From Gavia stellata (lineage: Eukaryota > Chordata > Aves > Gaviiformes > Gaviidae): a stretch of 64,000 bases of DNA. The stretch spans positions 248,001 through 312,000 of the forward strand of contig NW_026776913.1 in NCBI RefSeq assembly GCF_030936135.1, read 5' to 3'. The position numbers were made by a program, and so were the translations under genes. A model generated the notes under the pieces. That model had not been told where the DNA came from. It saw only the letters and a program-made list of their open reading frames with translations, and searched no databases. This document shows positions 55,930 to 64,000 of this stretch, piece by piece (within the stretch, counting starts at the first letter, position 1; each line of letters starts with the position of its first letter).

Positions 55930-56885
55930 TAATGAGTGTTTACTACTTCAGGAGCAGTTGAAGAAGAAAACCAAGGTACTCTGTGGCCACTGCTGAGTTT
56001 CATAAGAGCAGGTGTAGACAGAGCTGAGATTCTCTGTTATCCTCTTTGCCTCAGTCTTCCCCAGCAAGGTCTCGCAGGCCTCTGTGACTCAGGGCAGGAC
56101 CCTGAAGGAGATCAGCCAGTGGTGGATGGGGATCAAGTCAGGGGTCACCTGAGCAAACGCAACCCTTACCAGTCTATGGGACAAGTGGGGCGGCATCCCA
56201 GGGAGCTGAGAGGGCAAGCCAATCTCACAGTGATGACACTCTCCATCATCTTTAGAGGGTGATGGAGGCTGGGGGGACTCCCTGATGACTGACAGCACCC
56301 AAACATGGCACGCACCTTTCAAAAATGCAAAACAGATGAGCAGTGAAACTCAAGGCTGTGCTCCAGAGTGTGTCCATTCACTCAGATCCCATTTCTGGGT
56401 GGCTGAAAAAGGTGGTGTCTGGTTTTACTCAGGGTAGTGTGTGTCTCGCCATCCTCTTTGCTTTCTGTGATGAAAGGACACGATTGCTGGGCGTGGGGAG
56501 AGCAGTGGTTGTCTTTTAACCTGGAAGTCAGTGAAGTTTTCAGCATCATCTCCCACATTATTCTTGTGCCCAAGTTAGGATATGATGGCCTGCGTGGGTG
56601 AGTCAGTAGATGGCTAAAACAACAGTCGGATGGTGGAGCTCAGAGGGATGAGGTCAATGTGTGGTACTCTGCCTGGAGGCATCTAGCTAAAAGGGTCCTG
56701 CAAGAGTCTGTCGTGCTACCTGCTCTGTTTCATGTGTTTTTAATGACCTGCAGGAGATGAGAGAGTTCATTTTCATAGCATTTGTAGATGCAACTATATT
56801 GAGGAGAGCAGAAACTACACTGCAGTCCACAGCTGCCATCCCAAAGGACATAGACAGGCCAGAGGGATGGGCAAAAAGTAGAAAC
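55930..56885 (+). mobile_element. Old CR1 ORF2 fragment in OR3 flank
   Basis: Plus-strand relic: linker (GDQVRGHLSKRNPYQSMG), then heavily decayed RT (NDLQEMREFIFIAFVDATI in place of the FADDTKL region) to about 56,880. The first part is paralogous to 23,780-24,260. Confidence 0.65.
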
Positions 56886-56886
56886 A

Positions 56887-58063
56887 TAAAATCATAGAAT
56901 CATTTAGGTTGGAAAAGACCTTTAAGACCACCGAGTCCCACCGTTAACCTGACGCTACCATGTCCACCACTAAACCAAGTCCCTAAGCGCCACATCTACG
57001 CATCTTTGAAATACCCCAGGGATGGTGACTTAACCACTTCCCTGCACAGCCTGTTCCTAGGCTTGATAACCCTTTTGGTGAAGAAATTTTTCCTAATATC
57101 CAATCTAAAGCTCCCCTGGCACAACTTGAGGCCGTTTCCTCTTGTCCTATCACTTGTTACCTGGGAAAAGAGACCAACACCCACCTCACTACAACCTCCT
57201 TTTAGGTAGTTGTAGAGAGCGATAAGGTCTCCCTGAGCCTCCTGTTCTCCAGTTCCCTTAGCCATTCCTCATAACACTTGTTCTCTGGACCCTTCATCAG
57301 CTTCATTGGTCTTTGTTGGACATGCTCCAGCACCTCAATGTCCTTCTTGTAGTGATGGGCCCAAAACTGAACACAGCAGTTGAGGTGCAGACTCACCAGC
57401 ACCGAGTACAGGGGGACAATCACCTCCGTACTCCTGCTGCCACACTATTTCTGATACAGGCCAGGATGCCGTTGGCCTTCTTGTCCTCCTGGGCACACTG
57501 CTGGCTCATCTTCAGCCAGCTGTCGATCAACACCCCCAGGTCCTTTTCTGCGGGGCAGCTTTCCAGGCACTCGTCTCCAAGCCTGTAGTGTTGCATGGCG
57601 TTGTTGTGACCCAAGTGCAGGACCCGGCACTTGGCCTTGTTGAACCACATAGAGTTGGCCTCGGCCCATCCACCCAGCCTGTCCAGATCCCTCTGCAGAG
57701 CCTTCCAACCCTCAAGCAGATCAACACTCCCACACAACTTGGTGTCATCTGCAAACTTACTGAGGGAGCACTCGATCCCCTCATCCAGATCGTCCATAAA
57801 TATATTCAACAAGACCAACCCCAAACCTGAGCCCTGGGGGACACCGCTTGTGACCGGCTGCCAACATGACTGAACTCCATTCACCACAACCCTTTGGGGC
57901 CTGGCCATCCAAGCCATTTTTTTACCCAGCAAAGAGTACCCCCATCCAAGCCATGAGCAGCCAGTTTCTCCAGGCAAATGCGCTAGGAAACGGTGCCAAA
58001 GGCTTTACTTATGTCCAGGTAAACAATACCCACAGCCTTTCCCTCGTCCAATAAATGGGTTAC
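56887..58063 (-). mobile_element. CR1 LINE, 5'-truncated, RT readable
   Basis: Minus-strand CR1 with the 3' end at 56,887 (ATCATAGAATCATTTAGGTT). RT motifs [32 protein letters not shown] and [15 protein letters not shown] lie in a 185-codon frame at 57,420-57,977, followed by a second frame for the ORF2 end ([19 protein letters not shown]). 5' truncation is at about 58,063, against the satellite array. Confidence 0.9.
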
Positions 58064-58074
58064 CTTGTACTAGA

Positions 58075-58975
58075 AGGAGATACAGGTATCAGTAGCTGCA
58101 ATGGTATCTCCATCTGCAGTGGCATCTGCACCTGTATGGGCACCTGCAATCATCTATGCATCTGTAATCCTCTCTGTATCTACAACAGCGGCTCCATCTG
58201 CCATGCTACCTGCATCTGCAATGGTATCTCCATCTGCAATTAAATTTTCTCTGCATCTCCAAAGGTACCTTCCTCTGAATTGGTATCTCTATCAGCAATG
58301 CTACCTCCATCTGCAAGGGTATCTGCAACACTATTGCGCCTCCAATTTTGTGTACATCTGCAATGGCGTATGCTCAGAACCTGGAGTGGCATTTGCACCT
58401 CTAGTGGCATCTTCATCTGCAATCGCATCCAAAACTGTACGTGTTTCCGCAAGGGCATCTGCAGTGGTATCTGTGTCTGCCGTGGCATCTACAGTGTCAT
58501 CTGCTTCTGCAAGGGAATCTGCAGTGGTATCTCTCATGGTATGGGTAGTGTTGTCTCTGCCTGTATTGGTATCGGTGTCTGTCATGGTGTCTAGATGGGT
58601 ACCGGTATGTCTAATTGTACCTGCATCTGCGTCTCTTCCGGCATCTGTGCGTGTATCTTCAATTGTATTTGTAGCAGCACCCGTATGTTTAACCCTGCCT
58701 CTATCAGTCATGGCACCTCTATCGGTAATGGTATCACGAGCAGTAGCTGTAGTTGTAGGTGTAATGGAATGTGGGCTTGTGTCTGTGACTGTACTTGTAT
58801 CTGCGATTGTACGTGTGATTGTATCTTGATCTGTAATTGTATCTGCAATTGTATGTGTAATGATTTGTGTGACTGGTCATGTAGCTCTACTTGTGCATGT
58901 TATGGTGTCTCCGACTCTAATTGTATCAGTAATTATATCTATTTTATGCCTGTATCTGCAATTGAACGTGTGTAT
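58075..58975. repeat. 12-bp-based satellite array, second locus
   Basis: About 900 bp of diverged TGTATCTGCAAT units in one orientation, clearest at 58,780-58,870 where 12-bp steps can be followed. Open frames of up to 240 codons in several frames result from the period being a multiple of three; none is taken as a gene. Confidence 0.88.
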
Positions 58976-59002
58976 GTGTCTTTTAATTATAATGGTGGCT
59001 CT

Positions 59003-59145
59003 GTGTGCTGGTTTTGGCTGGGATAGAGTTAATTTTCTTTGTGGCAGCATGTATGGTGCTATGCTTTGGATTTGTAATGACAACAGCTTTGATAACACAC
59101 CGATGGTTTAGTTATTGCTGAACAGCGCTTACTGTCATGAAAATT
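59003..59145 (+). mobile_element. ERVL-type LTR 5' fragment
   Basis: Begins TGCTGGTTTTGGCTGGGATA, the start of a very common bird ERVL LTR, continues through 'ttgataacac' and 'tagttattgctgaacagcgctta' and then breaks off. Confidence 0.75.
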
Positions 59146-60720
59146 CAAGACTGGCCAGTGCCGACCGAGCAGAGAGGCTAGGACGCAAAGTAAGGAATTA
59201 GAAGGGTAAATCTTTGTTCATGCACATGAGGAGTCCCAGCCAAATTGGGGCACCCCGAACGAGGTTTTACATGGGCTTCCCATACCCTTCAAGCTCTCGG
59301 GGAATTTTTATGGTACCCCGTGAGGTAAATTAAACAGACTTTTGTGCTTAAATATGACAGAAATATTTAATGACTAATGCATCGGTCAGAGTCCTACCGC
59401 AACAAGCGTTTCTACAAGGAGTCTGCAAATACGCATCACAAGCAGATTCCTTACCTACACTTGCACCAGCCCAGCTCTGCAGCCCAAAGTTTGCCCCTGA
59501 GCTTGGGCCCCTGAGCGCTCCCATTCCAGGATGGCTACAAGACAATGCGGAGGCTGTTGCTGATCTCATCACCCAGGGAAACTTCACTCCCTTACAGGAA
59601 GTCCTTCTGTTTCTGGCATCCCTGCTTCCAGCCAGTTTAACCCCTTCTGCAGCTGGGCCTCCTTGCCCTCCCTGCCAGATCATTCCTGGGTCACAAATGA
59701 CCCCTGCTGAGCAATTGTAATTTGAATTTCCCCTCCATATGCAAGGGGCCAGCTGCATGGGGGTAGGGGGCTGCTCAGTGCTGGTCTGTCCAAACCCTGT
59801 GCCTGATCTCCATGCTCTGTCATGCCATCTTATTAAACTCTGCTCCGGCTATTTGCTGGGTGAGAGTGCTCACTATTGCCTGTGTGTTTGGGGCGAATGC
59901 ATGTACACGCTTTGCTGGTGAAATCCAGGGGCTGGCTGCAGCAGGAGGACACCAGGGTGTGGAGAGAGGCAGGGCTGGAGCTGCCAAGTGGATAACGGCC
60001 CCGGGTCTGGGCAGGGCACTTGGGCAGACCCAAGCACAGGCCCACACTGGAGGGACCGTGAGGACCGTTCCCGTGGGTAAGCGCTGCAGGATCTGCACAG
60101 ACCACTTGTCACCTGCACACCAGACCAGCTTGAGAAGGGAGCGGGATGGGGCCGGTTGTGATACTCATGCCTGTGTGTGTTCTGCCGGTGCTGTGGGTGC
60201 TGCAAAGGTGCTGTTCCCTGCTGGAGTTGGTCAGGTGTGTCCATCTGTATTTCCTCGCCGAGACCGGCATTTAACAATTTCCTTTGAGTGATTCCCCGTT
60301 GGGTGACCTCTCACTTTGGGAGGATCCAGTCACTGCCCACCCCAGGAACGTGCTGCCCCTGCAGAACCCCCAGGCTCTCCAGGTAGCTGTAGATTCCCCT
60401 CCTGGAGGACGTCTTCTGCACAGTCGTATGTGGGACAGCCCTGGGTGTGTAACTCAGTGCTCATTTACCATCTCCACGGTCACCATACACCAAAGGGTGA
60501 GCCCAAGATCCAGACCTGGGTCTCTAACAGCTGTGACAATGTGACCACGAGAGTTTCTCTCTCAATTCCAAGGAGAGAAAGGCCCTTTTGAGGTGAAATT
60601 CCTTGGGCCTGTTGCTGCCATCAGCTTTGGAAGAAGAGCCCAAACTTCAGTCAGCACACTGGGGAGATCCCATTTGATTTCAGAAATGCTATGAGAGTGT
60701 AGCTCTGTCCCAGTGAAAGA
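59146..60720. other. Unassigned DNA, possibly LTR-derived in part
   Basis: 59,200-59,350 and 59,800-59,870 have LTR-like wording (TTATTAAACTCTGC) but could not be assigned. Open frames show no domain. Confidence 0.35.
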
Positions 60721-60726
60721 CAGACT

Positions 60727-60732
60727 TTTATT
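60727..60732 (-). terminator. Candidate polyadenylation signal of OR4
   Basis: AATAAA on the minus strand 62 bp after the OR4 stop. Confidence 0.5.
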
Positions 60733-60793
60733 TCAGAGCCAGGGAAGACAGAGCAGGCTCATTCCTCAGTAGAAGTAAGGAGAATCTCAACAT

Positions 60794-61813
60794 TTATGTA
60801 GAAACACAGTAAAGGCTAATAACAACAAAGATAATGAAAACAAAAAGGACAAAAGAGCAAACAAAGGACAGTCCAGCAATGGGATACATGGGAAACATCC
60901 CTAAAATCACTTTCTTCATGGCATCCTTGAGGTCCCGGTTCCTCATGCTGTAGATGAGGGGGTTCAAGGCTGGGGTCACCACCGAGTGCAGCATTGCCAT
61001 CACTGAATCCAGAGCTGCAGAGGAGATGGAGGGGGGCTTGAGGTAGGCAAACGTGCCAGTACAGATAAACAGGGAGACCACAGCCAGGTGAGGGAGGCAC
61101 GTGGAAAAGGCTTTGTGCCGTCCCTGCTCAGAGGGGATCCTCAACACGGCCCTCAAGATCTGCACATAGGACAGCAAGATGAATATAAAACAACCCCAGA
61201 ATAGAAAAGCACTAAAACTAAGAGGCCCAGCTACCCTGAGGTAGGAGTCTGAGCAGGAGAGCTTGAGGACTGGGGCAATTTCACAGAAGAACTGGTCCAA
61301 GGCATTGCTTTCGCAAAGTGGTAGTGAAAATGTATTGGTAGTGTGAAGAAGAGAATTGAGAAACCCACTGCCCCAGGCAGCTGTTGCTATTTTGGCACAA
61401 GCTCTGCTGCCCAGGAGGGTCCCATAGTGCAGGGGTTTGCAGATGGCAATGTAGCGGTCGAAGGCCATGACAGTGAGAAGAAAAAATTCTGCTGACATCA
61501 AAAATAAAACAAAAAAGACTTGGGCAGCACATCCTGCATAGGAGATGGCCCTGGTGTCCCAGAGGGAATTGGCCATGGCTTTGGGGAGAGTGGTGGAGAC
61601 GAAGCCCAGGTCGATGAAGGAAAGGTTGAGGAGGAAGAAGTACATGGGGCTGTGGAGGTGGTGGTCGCAGGCTATGGCGGTGATGATGAGGCCATTGGCC
61701 AGGAGGGCAGCCAGGTAGATGCCCAGGAAGAGGCAGAAGTGCAAGAGCTGCAGCTCCCGTGTGTCTGCGAATGCCAGGAGGAGGAACTGGGTGATGGAGC
61801 TGCTGTTGGACAT
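60794..61813 (-). CDS. OR4: intact OR14-like olfactory receptor with hydrophobic tail
   Basis: 339-residue odorant receptor in one coding exon. The start at 61,813 (MSNSSS) follows the paralogs, with acceptor AG at 61,838-61,837 and exon from 61,836; the open frame to 62,047 is read-through into intron. Landmarks: LLAN in TM1 (the usual GN is AN, so the conserved Asn is kept), PMYFF, MAFDRYIAICKPLHYG (Phe in place of Tyr), FFCEIA, SY in TM5, KAFSTC, PALNPLIY in TM7. Beyond helix 8 (DLKDAMKKVILGMF) a roughly 25-residue strongly hydrophobic stretch follows (GLSFVCSFVLFVFIIFVVIS) before the stop, enough to span a membrane an eighth time. OR1 and OR2 have no such tail. Confidence 0.93.
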   Translation of the reverse strand: MSNSSSITQFLLLAFADTRELQLLHFCLFLGIYLAALLANGLIITAIACDHHLHSPMYFFLLNLSFIDLGFVSTTLPKAMANSLWDTRAISYAGCAAQVFFVLFLMSAEFFLLTVMAFDRYIAICKPLHYGTLLGSRACAKIATAAWGSGFLNSLLHTTNTFSLPLCESNALDQFFCEIAPVLKLSCSDSYLRVAGPLSFSAFLFWGCFIFILLSYVQILRAVLRIPSEQGRHKAFSTCLPHLAVVSLFICTGTFAYLKPPSISSAALDSVMAMLHSVVTPALNPLIYSMRNRDLKDAMKKVILGMFPMYPIAGLSFVCSFVLFVFIIFVVISLYCVST

Positions 61814-61836
61814 TTGCTTTCTGTGGGCATTGGGAC

Positions 61837-63275
61837 CTGTCCAAGGTGAAAAAGACAATGACAACTGAGGACAGACTTCTGTGAGGAAAATAACATGCCA
61901 TTTGTCATAGAAATCCCCATCCCTGTGATGAATGAGGAACAAGCCAGCGCATTCCCCAGCCCTGTCAATTGAATGGCATGGTGCCTGACAGTTTAAAACA
62001 GAGCTTGGGCACCTACTTCCCATGAAGACACTTCCAGGGAAGGACACACAGAGTCAGTGCCAGAACAGAAGCTGACCTGTACCCCCATCCATACCCCAGA
62101 GAGCAAGAGCATCACGGAAGGGTGGGGAAACAGGGAAGAAAACTGCAATGCTTCAAAAAAATGAGGTGAGGTCAGAAAGGCAGAGGGGCATGCTATGAAG
62201 CCTTCTCCTTACCCAGCTGTGCTCACCACCTCTCAGATGGTGTCACTGTAGGGCAGGTGGTTTTAGTCTCTTTTTTGTGTACTGCACCCCAAGACACATC
62301 CACCTGGAGGGCAAGCTGCCCAGGGCATGACTCATAACGGGGACCCCATGGCCATGAAGGCAGAGGCTCTGCTGGGTAGGAGAGGAGACCAGGGGGTTGC
62401 TCTGGGGAAGGTATCTGCACTCCAGGGCATGGCAGGGAGGTGCCCGAATAGCCCCTGCCATGGCATTTCTGGTAGCAGCTCCTTCTCATTCCCTGCCCTT
62501 GTCTCTGCTGGAGATGTCCCTGCTGGAAGCTGATTCCCTGTCCCCATGTCTCTCTCCTACCATCTCTCAAAGACCCCATCCCACTCACCGTGTGCTCAGC
62601 TCTGCCCTGCAGACACCTCCTGGCACCAGGGTACTGCCCAGGGGCACCTCTGTCTGTGCCGGAGCTAAGGAGCAGATCAGACAAGAGCTAATGAGAAGTG
62701 GGGTCTCAGGGCCTTCCCCAGAACATAGAAATAAATTCCCATCTCCCACTGCCCTCCCAGACAACCAAGAGGAGAAAATGCAAAACACCGGCAGCTTCCC
62801 TTTCAGGTAACCGCCACATAGACCTTCCTTTTGAAAAGTGCCCTTGGAAATGTCCTGGGGGTTATGTGGAGCTGTGAGCAGCCCTGACCCAGGCAGCACT
62901 CTCTCCACAGCAGAAGGACCCTGCCCTGCCCTGAAGGGCTTCCCACAGTGCCATGGGGAGCTCCCCGGGCAGGCTGAGTGCTGACCCTGGCAGGCGGCAG
63001 AGTCCCTGCCCCAGCACCCAGCCCCGGGGGTGCAGGGACCCTGCTCGGAAGGACAGCCCTGGGCACCCCTGGCTGCACACCCACCTTCACACCCTGCAGC
63101 CGTCCCTGGCAGAAGGCAGCCCTCATGCCCTGTCCCGCTGATGGTGCAGCAGGGAAGCCCTGCTCTGGGGCACCTCCTCCTCCTCTATACAGGAGTGACA
63201 TTCCTGGGTACCATGCCAGCTTTATGAGAGCCCTCCATGAACTGTAGCTGCATTGCCCTGCACCCAGAGACTTAC
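61837..63275 (-). other. OR4 5' UTR intron
   Basis: A 1,439-bp intron between donor GTAAGT (63,275-63,270) and the acceptor before the coding exon. The upstream-side half (62,940-63,275) is nearly identical to the OR3 intron; the coding-exon side is more diverged. No gene inside. Confidence 0.55.
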
Positions 63276-64000
63276 CGTGTCAAGGGCTGTGAAGATTTCT
63301 CCTCCAGTGAGCTCACCTCTGTCCTCCCACCCCAGACTGCCTTTAACCTCTCTCTGCCTTGATCCTCTCCCCTCGGTGCCTGCAGGCAGTGCCCTCAGCC
63401 CTGCTGCGCTCTGCAGAGGAGCTGCTCCTGGGCAGAGCTGTCTCTCCTCAGCGCTGCCCGCTTGCCCTGAGCTCCCTCCATCCCAGGAGCCCGGCCCAGC
63501 TCAGCAGCAGAGGAGCAGCCCACGGCGGCACTTTCTCTGCCCCTCGGGGCTCCCCCCAGGGGTCCCTGGGGCTCCAGGGGAACCTGCTGTGAAACAGGCT
63601 GGAGCAATCACTGAGGTTCCCTCCCGCAGCTGGGGAGAGACACTTCTTCCCAGCACTGTCATCTCCCTGCTGAGAGACAGAGTCACGCCTAAATATCACC
63701 TTTTCTTGGCCCATCTTTAGACAGGACAGCCAGACAGGGACAGGCAGGGATCTCCTTTACCCCTGCTGAGGGAAGGGATGCAGCTGAGCCCGACAAGGCA
63801 TCTCATCCTGGGTTTGGAGTGCTGGGGCTGGAAGGGCACTCAGCTCCCTCCCATGCACACCACAGACCCACAGCAGGTGGGATTCCTCCTGCCCCCCTTC
63901 AGGTGGACACACAATAGGCACCTGCATGTGAGCTCCTGCTCTCAGCTCCCATGGTAATTAATGGAGCTGGAGGCCAGGAGTGAGCTGTTCAGATGCAGTT
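63276..64000 (-). promoter_or_regulatory. OR4 5' noncoding exon end and upstream block, to window edge
   Basis: Exon end CTTGACACG at 63,276 with donor GTAAGT. From 63,375 to the window edge it matches 22,321-22,946 with only scattered substitutions. EBF-like core TCCCTGGGG at 63,563-63,571. Confidence 0.55.

Noticed and set aside
58101-58829. 242-codon frame and overlapping Cys-rich frame
   Set aside because: Same satellite family as at 46.6 kb; open in several frames and not gene-like.
60794-62047. Longer OR4 reading frame starting at 62,047
   Set aside because: The extra 78 codons cross the splice acceptor and are not shared with the paralogs, which all start MSNxSS.
1-64000. tRNA or rRNA genes
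   Set aside because: No cloverleaf-compatible sequence or rRNA wording was noticed; the tRNA-like matches at 43.6 and 44.2 kb are only 18-base primer sites next to LTRs.

Overview
The window is nuclear DNA from a bird. The evidence is abundant CR1 LINEs with (ATTCTRTG)n-type 3' ends, avian ERVL/ERVK-type LTRs, and intronless olfactory receptor reading frames of the OR14-like (gamma-c) type that expanded in birds. No bacterial-type genes, CRISPR arrays or RNA genes were seen.

Layout. (1) 1-10,441, minus strand: a 3'-truncated multi-exon gene of the CD163/WC1 scavenger-receptor family. A signal-peptide exon is followed by nine SRCR-domain exons, a 63-bp hinge exon before the last SRCR, and a transmembrane exon. 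Every boundary is phase 1, and the cytoplasmic exons lie beyond the left edge. Two adjacent domains were tandemly duplicated with flanking intron. SRCR6 has lost one disulfide cysteine pair. (2) 10.4-19.3 kb: no host gene; a 3 x 55-bp repeat, CR1 copies and a solo LTR. (3) 19.3-24.2 kb: OR1 (minus) in a duplicated unit with its own 5' noncoding exon and promoter-side block. (4) 24.2-33 kb: sparse DNA, CR1 pieces and two broken OR genes (29.1-29.5 and 31.2-31.7 kb). (5) 32.2-35.6 kb: OR2, the only OR on the plus strand, in the same kind of unit. (6) 36.5-46.2 kb: a transposon graveyard of nested CR1s, an ERVL LTR, a composite of at least two endogenous retroviruses (tRNA-iMet and tRNA-Trp type primer sites) and a CR1 with a long open RT segment. 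(7) 46.6-47.2 and 58.1-59.0 kb: two arrays of the same 12-bp-based satellite, the first internally inverted. (8) 49.2-50.1 kb: an orphan copy of the OR2 distal upstream block. (9) 51.6-56.3 kb: OR3 unit (minus). (10) 60.7-64.0 kb: OR4 unit (minus), continuing past the right edge.

The four OR genes share one gene model. A noncoding first exon ends in a GTAAGT donor, an intron of 1.2-1.8 kb follows, and the acceptor lies 23 bp upstream of the ATG of a single coding exon. Part of the upstream block is almost identical between units 41 kb apart although its neighbourhood has diverged, which points to gene conversion or very recent duplication. OR genes next to an SRCR receptor gene match the arrangement reported near the MHC on chicken microchromosome 16. 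That correspondence is inferred from gene content, not tested.
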